Position numbers and translations under genes: made by a program. From Mycolicibacterium litorale (GTDB taxonomy: Bacteria; Actinomycetota; Actinomycetes; Mycobacteriales; Mycobacteriaceae), in the NCBI RefSeq assembly GCF_014218295.1, contig NZ_AP023287.1, positions 868,001 through 932,000 of the forward strand: a DNA stretch of 64,000 bases, in the 5' to 3' direction. Below the pieces are notes generated by a model. The model made no database searches. It was not told the origin of the DNA and saw only the letters and a list, made by a program, of their open reading frames with translations. Of the stretch, positions 52,853 to 63,604 are shown in pieces (the first letter of the stretch is position 1; the number at the start of each line of letters is the position of its first letter).

Positions 52853-53277
52853 CGGCGGTGGCGGTGACGGCGGTCGATACCAGTGTCGCGGTGCCTCTCC
52901 TCGTGACCTCGCACCGGCAACACGCCATGGTTGCGAAGTGGGCGAAGGAGCGGTCACTTGGCCTCGGTGGGCACGCGCTGGCCGAAACCTACTCAGTGCT
53001 GACGCGTCTTCCCGGCGATGCTCGCGTCAGCCCCGCTGACGCGGTCGCACTGATCGATGAGAACTTTCCCGAGTCGTTCCAGCTCGGCGCGCGGGCGGCG
53101 CGGTCCGCCCATCGTGAGTTCGCTCGGCGGGGGATCGCGGGTGGTGCGACTTATGACGGGCTTGTTGCCTTGGCGGCTCGTGAGCGCGGTGCCCTGCTGG
53201 TCACCCGCGATGCGCGCGCGAGATCAACCTACGAGGCACTCGGGGTGAGGACGGAAGTGCTGTCAGCCGATACCTGA
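52849..53277 (+). CDS. VapC-type PIN-domain toxin
   Basis: 142 residues from TTG 52849; GTG 52858 is possible. It has VTAVDTSVAVPLL, GHALAETYSVLTRLP, GGATYDGLVALAARERGALLVTRDARA, all PIN hallmarks with acidic residues at the expected places. It pairs with the AbrB antitoxin. A frameshifted relative of its C-terminal half survives at 45496-45654. Confidence 0.88.
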   Translation: MTAVAVTAVDTSVAVPLLVTSHRQHAMVAKWAKERSLGLGGHALAETYSVLTRLPGDARVSPADAVALIDENFPESFQLGARAARSAHREFARRGIAGGATYDGLVALAARERGALLVTRDARARSTYEALGVRTEVLSADT

Positions 53278-53320
53278 GCCACGCCTCGACCTCGCCGCAC
53301 CTCATTCCCGGACCGGGTCC

Positions 53321-53400
53321 CGGCTCGAATCGTCTGTGTCCGTTCGTACGTCCACATGTTGAAGGCGAACCCGGCGATCCCGATGACCTCGGCGCTGTGG
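53321..53400 (-). pseudogene. Remnant of the 3' end of a duplicated OPT transporter
   Basis: Read on the - strand it encodes EVIGIAGFAFNMWTYERTQT, which follows the C-terminus of the intact OPT gene (SVIGVAGFAAVILWLYKRTQS). It stands upstream of the first MscS gene just as the intact OPT gene stands upstream of the second. It is thus the surviving tail of the first OPT copy. The roughly 280 bases from here to 53680 hold no other recognisable gene. Confidence 0.7.
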
Positions 53401-53680
53401 GCGGCAACGCGCGAACCAGGGCTTCCTAACCCGCTGCCTCACAGTTGATCGGTGGGAGTCCCAGTAGGCATCCGCTGCCGGCTGTCGACGGACGCGTCGT
53501 TACTCGAACCACGTATTTTGCTCGCGCACCCGATAACGCTCCTCAGCGTCATCGCTGACCGCGCGAGGTGTGGCGCGCCTCGTCAACATCTCCGCGGGAC
53601 GAAAGTCGCGCCTTTACGTGCATCATATTGACCTCTGCCGCACCGTGTCGCGATACCGGTTACGGGTATTGCTCGCGACC

Positions 53681-54625
53681 ATGGAAGTGCACATCCTCGC
53701 CTATGAGTGGACCGACACCAACAAGCACTGGCTGATCGAGGTCCCCATTCGGATCGCCGCGTACATCGTCATCGCCCTGGTCGCCCGCTACATCTTGCAC
53801 CGCATGATCGACCGCGCGGCCAACCGCAGTCGTAGGACCCGCGGCACGCCTGACCAGGATTCGGTCAACAAACCCCCGCTCCTGCGGCATCTGCGGGACA
53901 AGGCGCCGTTGTCGGTCGCGGGGATGAAAGCCGCCGAACGGCGAAGGCAGCGCGCGCAGACCATCGGGTCGGTGTTGAAATCCACGGTGTCGATCGTGAT
54001 GCTGATCTGGGTCTTGTTGAGCGTCCTCAACGTGGTCGGCGTCAACATAGCGCCATTCATCGCCTCTGCTGGCATCGTTGGCCTGGCGATCGGTTTCGGC
54101 GCACAGAACCTGGTGCGCGATTTCGTCACCGGCGTATTCATGCTCCTGGAAGATCAGTACGGAGTGGGGGACAACGTCGACCTCGGCGAAGCGGTCGGGG
54201 AGGTGGAGAGCGTCGGTCTCCGGGTCACCACCGTTCGCGATATCGACGGCACCCTCTGGTACGTCCGCAACGGTGAGATCACGCGCGTCGGCAATATGAG
54301 CCAGGACTACGCGGTGGCTCGCGTTGAGTTGCCGGTCGCCTTGACCGCCGATATCACCCAGGCCGAAACGGTGGCAGTGGAAGCCGCCGAGGAAACCCTC
54401 GAGGATCCTGAGTTGGCGGCGAAGGTACTTGGTAAGCCGGAAATGCTTGGGGTGCAGGACGTATCGCGCGACCTACTGACGTTACGGATGACGATCAAGA
54501 CCCGGCCCAATGCGCAGTGGTCGGTGCAGCGACGACTGCGTCGCGACATCCTTCGGGCCTTCGACGAAAACGGGATCGAACTGCCAATTCGGCCACCTCG
54601 GGTGTACGCGGTGCCCGACGAGTAA
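53681..54625 (+). CDS. MscS-family mechanosensitive channel, copy 1
   Basis: 314 residues from ATG 53681. Membrane helices lie at about 20-40, 85-110 and 113-135. The pore helix and beta-domain sequence GLAIGFGAQNLVRDFVTGVFMLLEDQYGVGD is the MscS core. The soluble C-terminal part follows to PRVYAVPDE. It is nearly identical through long stretches to copy 2 at 56752. An upstream extension of the frame is rejected. The gene ends six bases from the convergent OPT stop. Confidence 0.93.
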   Translation: MEVHILAYEWTDTNKHWLIEVPIRIAAYIVIALVARYILHRMIDRAANRSRRTRGTPDQDSVNKPPLLRHLRDKAPLSVAGMKAAERRRQRAQTIGSVLKSTVSIVMLIWVLLSVLNVVGVNIAPFIASAGIVGLAIGFGAQNLVRDFVTGVFMLLEDQYGVGDNVDLGEAVGEVESVGLRVTTVRDIDGTLWYVRNGEITRVGNMSQDYAVARVELPVALTADITQAETVAVEAAEETLEDPELAAKVLGKPEMLGVQDVSRDLLTLRMTIKTRPNAQWSVQRRLRRDILRAFDENGIELPIRPPRVYAVPDE

Positions 54626-54630
54626 GTTTG

Positions 54631-56631
54631 TCAGTCGTTCACCACCCCCCGGCTCGAAACCGACTGCGTCCGTTTGTACAACCACAGGATCACCGCGGCG
54701 AACCCGGCCACCCCGATAACCGACGCCAGATTCCCGTCGTTACCGGTGAAGATCGCGAACGGGTCCTCGTTGCCGGTACCGGCGACGAACCCCGCGAAAA
54801 CCACCCCGTAGAGGCTCTCGCCGACAATCAGCCCCGTCGCCAGTAGCACCCCGAGCCGCTTCTTGCGTTCCACATCGCCGCCGCTGCGGTGTGCCCACCG
54901 GTTGTAGAAGTACCCGATCACCGCACCCACCGCGATGATCAGGATGAGGCTCATCGGCAGATACATACCCATCCCGACCGCCAACGGCGGCAGCGCGAAT
55001 CGCGTTGTGCGATGCAGGACTTCATCGACCACCACCACCACGACACCGATCGCGGCGCCCAGGCCGATCAGCCCCCAGTCCAACGACCCACCGAACACAC
55101 CCTTCGCCAGCGACGAGATCAGCGCCGCCTGCGGCGCGGCCAACGCGTTCTCCGACGCCCCCGGCGCCCCAAGGAATCCGAACGCGGTCTGCATCAGATC
55201 CAGCACCGGCGGGATGATCGCCGACCCGAACAGCACGCCGATCATCAACGCCACCTGCTGTTTCCACGGCGTCGCGCCGACCAGTTGGCCCGTCTTGAGG
55301 TCCTGCAGATTGTCGTTGGAGATGGTCGCGACCCCGAACGTGATTGCCGCCGCGAACAAGGTGAACGCCACCAGCGCCGTCGCCTGATCGCCGGTAGTAG
55401 GCCCGAACACGACCTTGATCAGCAGTGCGGCGATCAGCACCGTCAGAATGCCCACCCCGGAGATCGGGCTGTTCGACGACCCGATCAGACCGGCCATGTA
55501 CCCGCACACCGCCGCGATCACCAGCCCGATCACGAAGATGAACACCAGGCTCGCCACGATGATCCCGGCCGAACTGCCCTGCAGCACCGTGCCGCGGCTG
55601 AAGTCCCACAGCAGCACCGCGATCGGCAGCAGCATCACCACGATCGTCCCCACGACGATCGGGAACGGGATGTCACGCTGCGTGATGTCGACCAGCTGGC
55701 CCTGCCGCCGGTCCCGAGCGGAGCCCAGCGCCTCGGTGACGCCCTTGACGATCGGGCGCAGGATCTTCAGCAGTGTCCACACCGCGCCCACCGCGATGGC
55801 GCCTGCGCCGACGAACCGCACTTCGTTGGCGAACGCGCCGGAGATGACGTCGGCGACCGGCTCACCCGTCGTGAAGTCCCCGACGGTGCGGATCGGCAAG
55901 ACGATCCCGATCGAGATGACCATCCCGACCAGCATCGCGAACCCGACGGCCATCCCGACCAGATGGCCCACCCCGATCAACGCCAGCGACAGGCTGGCCC
56001 CGAACATCGACCCGCCGGCGCCCACGCGGAAATACGTCGCGATCGAATTCGCCAGCACCTTCAGGTTGGCCAGCAGCGCGAACCCGGCCGACACCAGCGC
56101 ACCGAGCGTGATGATCCGCAGGCCGGTGCGGTTGTCGGCGGCGCCCTCGCTACGCTCACCGACCTTGAGCACCTCGGCGGCCGCCACACCTTCGGGGTAG
56201 GGCAGATCCGAGCCGGTCACCAGGGCCCGCCGCAACGGGATCGAATACATCACGCCGAGGATGCCGCCGACCGCGCACACCGCGACGGTGATCCAGTACG
56301 GAAACCCGGTCCAGTAGCCGACCATGATCAGGCCGGGCAGCACGAAGATGATCGCCGACAGCGTGCCCGCCGCCGACGCCACCGTCTGCACGATGTTGTT
56401 CTCCACGATGGAGTGGTTGGCGAAGTTGCGCAGGATCGCCATCGAGATGACCGCGGCCGGGATCGCTGTCGCGAACGTCAACCCGACCTTCAGGCCCAGA
56501 TACACGTTCGCGGCGGTGAACACCAGCGTGATCGCACCGCCGAGCAGGATTCCCCGGACGGTCAGTTCACGCAACGTCGGTGTGGCGGGGGTGTCGACGG
56601 CCAACTCGGGATCCTCTCGGTCGCGGCGCAT
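54631..56631 (-). CDS. OPT-family oligopeptide/metal-chelate transporter
   Basis: 666 residues with about 15 membrane helices, starting at ATG 56629-56631. It has the N-terminal AAN-type VYLGLKVGLTFATAIPAAVISM segment, PYPEGVAAAEVLKVGE, and QDLKTGQLVGATPWKQQVALMIGVLFG, all typical of OPT proteins. They import short peptides or metal-siderophore/peptide complexes. It is divergent from MscS copy 2 and convergent with MscS copy 1. The 931-residue opposite-strand frame across it is a shadow. Confidence 0.93.
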   Translation of the reverse strand: MRRDREDPELAVDTPATPTLRELTVRGILLGGAITLVFTAANVYLGLKVGLTFATAIPAAVISMAILRNFANHSIVENNIVQTVASAAGTLSAIIFVLPGLIMVGYWTGFPYWITVAVCAVGGILGVMYSIPLRRALVTGSDLPYPEGVAAAEVLKVGERSEGAADNRTGLRIITLGALVSAGFALLANLKVLANSIATYFRVGAGGSMFGASLSLALIGVGHLVGMAVGFAMLVGMVISIGIVLPIRTVGDFTTGEPVADVISGAFANEVRFVGAGAIAVGAVWTLLKILRPIVKGVTEALGSARDRRQGQLVDITQRDIPFPIVVGTIVVMLLPIAVLLWDFSRGTVLQGSSAGIIVASLVFIFVIGLVIAAVCGYMAGLIGSSNSPISGVGILTVLIAALLIKVVFGPTTGDQATALVAFTLFAAAITFGVATISNDNLQDLKTGQLVGATPWKQQVALMIGVLFGSAIIPPVLDLMQTAFGFLGAPGASENALAAPQAALISSLAKGVFGGSLDWGLIGLGAAIGVVVVVVDEVLHRTTRFALPPLAVGMGMYLPMSLILIIAVGAVIGYFYNRWAHRSGGDVERKKRLGVLLATGLIVGESLYGVVFAGFVAGTGNEDPFAIFTGNDGNLASVIGVAGFAAVILWLYKRTQSVSSRGVVND

Positions 56632-56751
56632 CGGGCCGGCGGGGATCGCGCGGCCATCCGGGCCTCCACGCTATGCCTCCAACCTGGCAATCGTCGGCCC
56701 CTACCGGGTGGCCCGATAGTCGTCGGACATTGTGGGTATGAGGTCGTGATC

Positions 56752-57684
56752 ATGGATGTCTACAACCTCGCCTTCGAATGGACTGACACCAACAAGCACT
56801 GGCTCATCGAAGTTCCCATCCGGATCGCCGCCTACATCGTCGTCGCCTTGATCGCCCGGTATGTGCTGCATCGCATGATCGACCGCGCAGCCACCGGCCG
56901 CCGCCGCAAGGACCGCGACACGGCTGAGCAGGCCAAGAAGCCGCCCCTGCTGCGCCACCTGCGTGATCGCGCACCGAGTAGCGCCAGGACCGCCGAACGA
57001 CGCCAGCAGCGCGCCCAGACCATCGGGTCGGTGCTGAAATCCACCGTCTCGATCGTCATGCTGATCTGGGTCGTGCTGGCCATCCTCAACGCGCTCGGCG
57101 TCAACATCGCCCCGTTCATCGCCTCCGCCGGCGTCGTGGGTCTGGCCATCGGTTTCGGCGCGCAGAACCTGGTCCGCGACTTCGTCACCGGCGTGTTCAT
57201 GCTGCTCGAAGACCAGTACGGCGTGGGGGACACCGTCGACCTCGGCGAAGCCGTCGGCGAGGTGGAGAGCGTCGGTCTGCGCGTCACGACGGTGCGCGAC
57301 ATCGACGGCACCCTCTGGTACGTGCGCAACGGCGAGATCGCCCGCGTCGGCAACATGAGCCAGGACTACGCCGTCGCCCGTATCGAGATGCCGGTCGCGT
57401 TGACCGCGGACATCGCTCAGGCCGAGAAGGTCGCCGTCGAAGCCGCCGAGGAAGCCCTCGAGGACCCGGCGCTGAAGGCCAAGGTTCTCGGCGAGCCGGA
57501 GATGCTCGGTGTGCAGGAGTTGTCGCCCGACCTGCTCACGCTGCGCATGACCATCAAGACCCGGCCGAATGCGCAATGGTCGGTGCAACGGAGGCTGCGC
57601 CGCGAGATCCTGCGCGCCTACGACGAGAACGACATCGATCTACCGTTTCGGCAGGGACGGGTGTACGCGATGGCCGACGAGTAG
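56752..57684 (+). CDS. MscS-family mechanosensitive channel, copy 2
   Basis: 310 residues from ATG 56752. The organisation is the same as copy 1, with long identical stretches such as EWTDTNKHWLIEVPIRIAAY and GFGAQNLVRDFVTGVFMLLE. Differences concentrate in the cytosolic loop after helix 1 (about residues 45-85) and near the C-terminus. It opens under membrane tension to release solutes. It lies 120 bases from the divergent OPT start. Confidence 0.93.
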   Translation: MDVYNLAFEWTDTNKHWLIEVPIRIAAYIVVALIARYVLHRMIDRAATGRRRKDRDTAEQAKKPPLLRHLRDRAPSSARTAERRQQRAQTIGSVLKSTVSIVMLIWVVLAILNALGVNIAPFIASAGVVGLAIGFGAQNLVRDFVTGVFMLLEDQYGVGDTVDLGEAVGEVESVGLRVTTVRDIDGTLWYVRNGEIARVGNMSQDYAVARIEMPVALTADIAQAEKVAVEAAEEALEDPALKAKVLGEPEMLGVQELSPDLLTLRMTIKTRPNAQWSVQRRLRREILRAYDENDIDLPFRQGRVYAMADE

Positions 57685-57720
57685 ATCAGCCCGCGCGGGC
57701 GGCTGAATGTTGCTGACTGG

Positions 57721-58125
57721 CTAGCGCCGACCGAGCCCTTCGAACGGGTTCCACGACCGCCGTCCTCGGACGACGTGAAGGTAGTACGCGTAGTTCGCGG
57801 TCGTCATCGCCAGGGCCGGCACGATGAGCGAGGCGACACGGTCGAGGAGCTCAGGCGCGTCGAGGGAGAAGACGACCGCAGCGAGCGCGACCGCGAGGGC
57901 CAGTAGCGCCAGGCCCTTACGCCACATTCCTTTCACGAAGAAGTAGATGGGACCGAAGAGGAACCCCCAGATGTTGACGGTGAGTCGCATCTTCTCGCCG
58001 AGTGGTAGGCGGCGGTAACCCTCGCGCGATTCCGGTGAGGTGTTCGGGACACCGAACTGGTCGTAGAACGAGAACCGCTGTCGCCATGACTGGGGCAGGT
58101 CCTCGTAGCTGCTTACCTGGGACAT
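57721..58125 (-). CDS. DUF2628 membrane protein
   Basis: 134 residues from ATG 58123-58125. The cytosolic N-terminal half is followed by hydrophobic helices (about residues 50-72, 74-90 and 96-115). The sequence LTVNIWGFLFGPIYFFVKGMWRKGL is the core of DUF2628 proteins. The function is unknown. It is convergent with MscS copy 2. Confidence 0.8.
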   Translation of the reverse strand: MSQVSSYEDLPQSWRQRFSFYDQFGVPNTSPESREGYRRLPLGEKMRLTVNIWGFLFGPIYFFVKGMWRKGLALLALAVALAAVVFSLDAPELLDRVASLIVPALAMTTANYAYYLHVVRGRRSWNPFEGLGRR

Positions 58126-58327
58126 TCATAAGAGCCTATTGCCGACTTGGGAACCGACCTGGCACCAATTTGAGGTGTTGATTTCGACGAGATGGATATC
58201 TGTCGAGATGCATCGCCGGCTGCCCAGCTAGCCTGTGACGCAAGGATGCCACTCCTCCGGGGAAATCGCCGCGTGACGCTGACGCAAACGGTCCATCACC
58301 GCTATCGGCGCGGCAGCGGCTTCCGGA

Positions 58328-58815
58328 GACTTCGATCTCGACAGGCTGACTGACAATGGCCCCGACTGCGAAAGACTTGTGGCGCAATGGCAGCCTGGAC
58401 CACCATCGCAGGATTGACCGGAATGTTCGTCTAGGTGCAGGACAACACGAGGATCCGGTTCAGCGCGACAGAGGGGGTTATCTACTGAGGAGGGACGACA
58501 GTCATTGGGTGATCGACGAATCGGACGACCGCCGGTAGGCCTGTCCTGCGGCGTGCGCTTGGTCCACTACCGTGCACTTCGAAGAAATACTTGATGTGGG
58601 TCTGCGGTTCCACAGCGCGAAGCTGTCCGTGCCCCTTCATTGGCCCGGCGTTTCCACCAGTTGCGTTTCAACCACCAGGTGAATCAGCGAGATTCAAGTC
58701 GATCTAGCTTTGTTGAGCTGATCACCGCCGATGGCTCAGTCATCGTGCCTGACTCCAAGCCGATCGTTCCGAGCCATGTACTTGCGTGGCCGCTTCCGCG
58801 ACTGGAGCAGATTCT
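58328..58815 (+). pseudogene. Decayed Imm61-type gene on the + strand
   Basis: Family blocks appear in order but in different frames. First come FDLDRL (58331), TTIAGLTGMFV near 58400 and TRIRFSA near 58450. Then LRRDDSHWVIDESDDRR (about 58487-58538), KYLMW near 58590, and FVELITADGSVIVPDSKPIVPSHV with LEQIL (about 58709-58815). These match the order in the intact copies at 47.9-49.7 kb. At least three frameshifts or stops have accumulated. Confidence 0.6.
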
Positions 58816-58882
58816 GCCGGTCAGGGATTGCCTTGGCCGGCGGATACTCCGTGACCGACATCGAAGACTTGGGAAGACTGAC

Positions 58883-59152
58883 ATGAAGAGCCGTTACGCT
58901 GAGACGCACTTCTCGCGAGAGCACCGGTTCGCGATCGGTATTGATCGAAAGACCGGTGGTTACTACTTGGCCATTCCAGTCAGCAATGGTGTGGTCAATT
59001 ACGACGAGCAGCACCACATCACTTCCCAGCAATATGAAGCGTTCTCGTCTGACTTGACTTCTGCGCTCCCCTTCGTTGAAGGATGCCGTCGTCGTCAATA
59101 CGACGAGCAGTTGATATACCCGCCCAGTGACCGTCGTGGATCGCCGGTCTAA
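58883..59152 (+). CDS. Small conserved hypothetical protein
   Basis: 89 residues from ATG 58883: a compact domain (HFSREHRFAIGIDRKTGGYYLAIPVSNGVVNYDEQHHIT...) with a charged, Arg-rich C-terminus. It looks conserved and complete. It lies between a decayed Imm61 gene and a decayed TNT tip, so a role in toxin immunity is possible. No family is named. Confidence 0.65.
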   Translation: MKSRYAETHFSREHRFAIGIDRKTGGYYLAIPVSNGVVNYDEQHHITSQQYEAFSSDLTSALPFVEGCRRRQYDEQLIYPPSDRRGSPV

Positions 59153-59199
59153 CGGCGCTTCCATCTCTCCGCACGAGCCAGCGGAGGTCCCGCCGACGG

Positions 59200-59408
59200 C
59201 TTTGTGAACACGGCCCCGAAGTGGGAACGCCGCGTTCGTCATCCGAGGCTTGACGACGGCTACCACCGCCTGAAGTCGTCGGAAGTTGCCTGTGTGGCGG
59301 GGTCCGATCGCACCAGCGACAGGTCAGTATGGCAATGGCATCCAGCACTACTTGCCGTATTCGGTGGTTGGTCCACTAATAGCAGGCTATATACGAAAGG
59401 CGGACTCA
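59200..59408 (+). pseudogene. Remnant of a TNT-type toxin C-terminus
   Basis: The end of this stretch (59295-59402) reads GPIAPATGQYGNGIQHYLPYSVVGPLI and AGYIRKAD. That is the final TNT motif pattern (G.iAP..GQ.G.GiQY.lp..v..Li..GY). Before it, in another frame, PRLDDGYHRLKSSEVACV recalls the preceding strand. The reading frame runs without a stop into the next small gene. The N-terminal and catalytic start of the toxin are absent. Confidence 0.5.
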
Positions 59409-59675
59409 ATGAGAATGAATCTCGTAGAACTGGGGAAGGCCCTCGACCTTACCGGTATGCCCGCGCGTGTCATATCCCTTGGGGGGCACGCCGATAACAG
59501 TTGGTGTGTAGAGCAAGCGACGGACGGCATGTGGGAAGTGTTCTGGATGGAACGGGGCGACAAAGTTGGTCTTGTCCGTCTTGCAGCGGAAGGCGATGCT
59601 TGTTTCCAACTCCTGGGAAGGCTTGCCTACACACAGCTTGCTGCGGGAGCGATCGGTCCCTCCCCAATCGGTTGA
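59409..59675 (+). CDS. Probable TNT-associated immunity protein
   Basis: 88 residues from ATG 59409 (a second ATG two codons on), with AAAGGCGG upstream. The middle (WCVEQATDGMWEVFWMERGDKVGLVRLAAEGDACFQLLGRL) resembles small immunity proteins that follow TNT toxin genes. It begins exactly where the TNT-like remnant ends, in the usual toxin-immunity arrangement. It is intact. Confidence 0.6.
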   Translation: MRMNLVELGKALDLTGMPARVISLGGHADNSWCVEQATDGMWEVFWMERGDKVGLVRLAAEGDACFQLLGRLAYTQLAAGAIGPSPIG

Positions 59676-59988
59676 CATGCTAGGCCGGGGCTGAGATCTC
59701 AGCCGGCTCCCTGCAACCGTTCATCGGATCCTTTGCGGAACGCGTGATCATTGCGACCATGCGCGAACGAGTGTGTGGACCCGACATGCGCCTATGGCGG
59801 CGCGCTCGTGAATTCGGATCGTCGGCGGCTGGTGTTTTTCGGCGACATCGTGATGATCGAGATGAACTTGCGCTGTGCCGTCATGGCCGTGGTCAGAAGG
59901 AGTTGATCCGGCCACAAAGGCGTGGCCATGCAACGGCACCGTCGAACTGGCGGATACGTCGGCGGCGGGCTGCCGCCTGAGACGCGAC
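59676..59988. other. Gene-less stretch between immunity gene and HNH endonuclease
   Basis: 313 bases with no convincing gene. Frames of 60-115 codons exist on both strands, but all are Arg-rich or lack a start and ribosome site. It contains no clear terminator. Confidence 0.5.
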
Positions 59989-61071
59989 TCAGTCCGGCTC
60001 GACCCACCATGGCGGAAAGCTGATGTCGAGTCGCTCACTGCGCTTGTACCCCGACCACGTCGGCACGCCCGCAGGCTGCCCGCGGTAGACACCTCGGGCA
60101 GCCGCGGTCACCCGCTCCCGCTGCGTCGGCCACTGCAACTCTGTCGCGATGTCCTCCAGCGCTGACAGACGATGGTCGTCGAGTGCGCGGTCAACCAACG
60201 GCAGCGCGGGCAGCGCATTGCTTTTGTCGCCGTTGCATCGGCGGCACGCCAGCACCAGATTGGCGAGACCGTCGATCCCCACCAGCGACCATGGCAGCAC
60301 ATGGTCGATCGGGTTGTCCGGCGGCAGCGGGCTTTCGCAGTAGAAGCAGTGCGGTCCGAACGCCTCCTTGTACGGCGCCCGCACCGCCGCCAATGCCGTT
60401 CGCTCGCGACCGAACAGATGCCCCGCGACGTCGGGCACGTCGGAGTCAAGGAACTTGTTCATCTGTCGCACGTCCTCGACCCACATGAGCTCGAGCGCCG
60501 GCTTCAGCAGCCCGGCCAGCCGCGCCAGCCCGTACGCAACGCCGGGCTTGAGCGTGATTGCGTCGCCGTGCGCCCGCACCGTGGACCGTGACACGTTCTC
60601 GCCGAGGAACGAATCTTCATACAGGAACGGATCACTCGCCGATGAGCCGGGCAGCTTTTGCAGCCGGGGCAGCGGCTGTTTGATCAACGCGATCGCCACG
60701 CGGTCGACGGCCGCCGCGTACTCGGCCGGCGCGCGCAGCATCGCGACTTCGAGGGAGATCCGGCTGTTGCTTGCCTTCGCCGCCGTCCGTAACTCCTTCG
60801 TGGCGTCGATGATCCGCGTCCGACTTCCCGTGCGGCGCTGGGCCAGATCATGCCCCTCGAACGGCCGTACCTGATGCCAGTACAGCGCGAGCACCCGGTG
60901 AGCCAGGTCCGAGATCGGGACAGGCAACGGGTCGTCGTCGCGCCGCGGCAGATTTTCGATCGAGTGCTCGATCAACGCCATCAGCGTCGCGAGCTTGTAG
61001 GTCGCGTCGCGCTGTCCCTGTTCGAGGATGGCGATAACACGCTGGCCGAGCAACAGCGGATCACTCGCCAT
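59989..61071 (-). CDS. HNH endonuclease-domain protein
   Basis: 360 residues. The C-terminal third holds the HNH fold: CFYCESPLPPDNPIDHVLPWSL with the catalytic His, then DGLANLVLACRRCNGDKSNALP with the second zinc Cys pair. The N-terminal 220 residues are helical and of unknown function. Proteins of this type are often found in defence islands or as stand-alone nucleases. Start is ATG 61069-61071. It follows htrA on the same strand after 13 bases. Confidence 0.85.
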   Translation of the reverse strand: MASDPLLLGQRVIAILEQGQRDATYKLATLMALIEHSIENLPRRDDDPLPVPISDLAHRVLALYWHQVRPFEGHDLAQRRTGSRTRIIDATKELRTAAKASNSRISLEVAMLRAPAEYAAAVDRVAIALIKQPLPRLQKLPGSSASDPFLYEDSFLGENVSRSTVRAHGDAITLKPGVAYGLARLAGLLKPALELMWVEDVRQMNKFLDSDVPDVAGHLFGRERTALAAVRAPYKEAFGPHCFYCESPLPPDNPIDHVLPWSLVGIDGLANLVLACRRCNGDKSNALPALPLVDRALDDHRLSALEDIATELQWPTQRERVTAAARGVYRGQPAGVPTWSGYKRSERLDISFPPWWVEPD

Positions 61072-61084
61072 CGGCGACCAACCG

Positions 61085-62551
<1,467 letters not shown>

Positions 62552-62702
62552 TCACACTCCATCATGCCGTCACTGGCGTTCGACCCCGGCTGGTGACCGC
62601 GAGATGCCGCCGAGACTCCGGTTGCCGTCGGCGTGCACGTGTGAGCGCTTTCCCCTCGGCGTGCGGCGGTGCACACTCCCCGGATTCAGCGCGACTAACT
62701 CG

Positions 62703-63107
62703 TCAGCCCTTGCGGCGGGGTTTCTTCGTCCCCTTCTCCTGCGCCGGATCTTCCCTTGGCGTCAGCCCGGTGATGCGCCCGAACGTCCCCACCCCGGGCA
62801 GATCGCTGACCGCCTTGAACGCCGCATCTCGTTGCGCGGCAAGTGCTTCCAGCTGGGGCAGGATCCGGTCCATCGCCTGCAACGTCGGATCCGCGAGCGC
62901 CATGTACCGCTCGACCCGGTCCAGGGTGGCGTTCAGCCGTTCCGTTGCCGCCGCGAGGTTCTCGAGCAGCCCCGGCAACTGGGCGGCGAGTTGAGCCGAC
63001 GCGGCGGGCACCCGCAGCGCCCCGCTCGCCGCTTCCTGCGCGGCCTGCAAGGCGGCCTGCGCCGCCCCGCGGACGTCGCCGGGCTGCGGTTTCTTCGACT
63101 CGCTCAT
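62703..63107 (-). CDS. Ala-rich coiled-coil hypothetical protein
   Basis: 134 residues from ATG 63105-63107. Long helices (RGAAQAALQAAQEAASGAL... to LEALAAQRDAAFKAV) with heptad-like spacing are followed by a basic tail (KKPRRKG). Neither membrane segment nor signal peptide is seen. Proteins of this sort are common in mycobacteria next to envelope genes; the function is unknown. An upstream extension to 63167 is not supported. Confidence 0.75.
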   Translation of the reverse strand: MSESKKPQPGDVRGAAQAALQAAQEAASGALRVPAASAQLAAQLPGLLENLAAATERLNATLDRVERYMALADPTLQAMDRILPQLEALAAQRDAAFKAVSDLPGVGTFGRITGLTPREDPAQEKGTKKPRRKG

Positions 63108-63211
63108 ACGCCAACTGTGCCGCACCGGCGCCCGATGTCCACGGTGCTCGGCCCAAGCGTTACCCAACCGGCACCGGGAGCCTTCCGACCGTGCCGAGTC
63201 CGAAGGTGCCG

Positions 63212-63589
63212 TCAGGCGGCGCGCCGTTCGGTCGCGACCGACGGCGCGCTGTCAGCGAGGACCGGCACCTGCTCCGGTTCGGTCTGCTCACCGCGGTAGC
63301 TCAGCAGGTAGTGGTCGATCTGGTCGCGGCGCAGGGGTTTCGCGAAGATGTTCATCCCCGGGATCTCGATGCCGCTCTCATTGGATTCCGCCAACTTCCG
63401 GGCGCCGGCACGGAACAGCACCACGGTCGCCACGAGAAGCGCGACGAGACTGCCGCCGATGATGCCCGCCACCGGACTGCCTGCGGCCAACGCGTACACG
63501 AACGTCCCCAGCGCGACGAATCCCAGCAGGAAGCACAGATAGGCCACGGAGGTGACCGATATCCGTCCTATCGCTTTCACCATGCTCAT
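63212..63589 (-). CDS. Two-helix membrane protein
   Basis: 125 residues from ATG 63587-63589, preceded by GGAGGAGG. Two membrane helices (about residues 12-34 and 42-62) precede a cytosolic C-terminus with FAKPLRRDQIDHYLLSYRG. It is divergent from the TetR gene across the double palindrome and is the likely target of that repressor. The function is unknown. Confidence 0.8.
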   Translation of the reverse strand: MSMVKAIGRISVTSVAYLCFLLGFVALGTFVYALAAGSPVAGIIGGSLVALLVATVVLFRAGARKLAESNESGIEIPGMNIFAKPLRRDQIDHYLLSYRGEQTEPEQVPVLADSAPSVATERRAA

Positions 63590-63604
63590 CTCCTCCTCCG
63601 ATAC

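Noticed and set aside
54889..57684. 931-codon + strand open frame
   Set aside because: Its first 620 codons are the antisense shadow of the OPT gene (His/Asp/Arg-rich); only the MscS part from 56752 is real.
40700..59700. Insertion sequence, integrase or attachment site at the island edges
   Set aside because: None was seen; no transposase-like frame or clear direct repeat flanks the island, so a mobile-element origin is not claimed.
59744..59980. 78-codon + strand frame
   Set aside because: Arg-rich, no ribosome site, no family resemblance.
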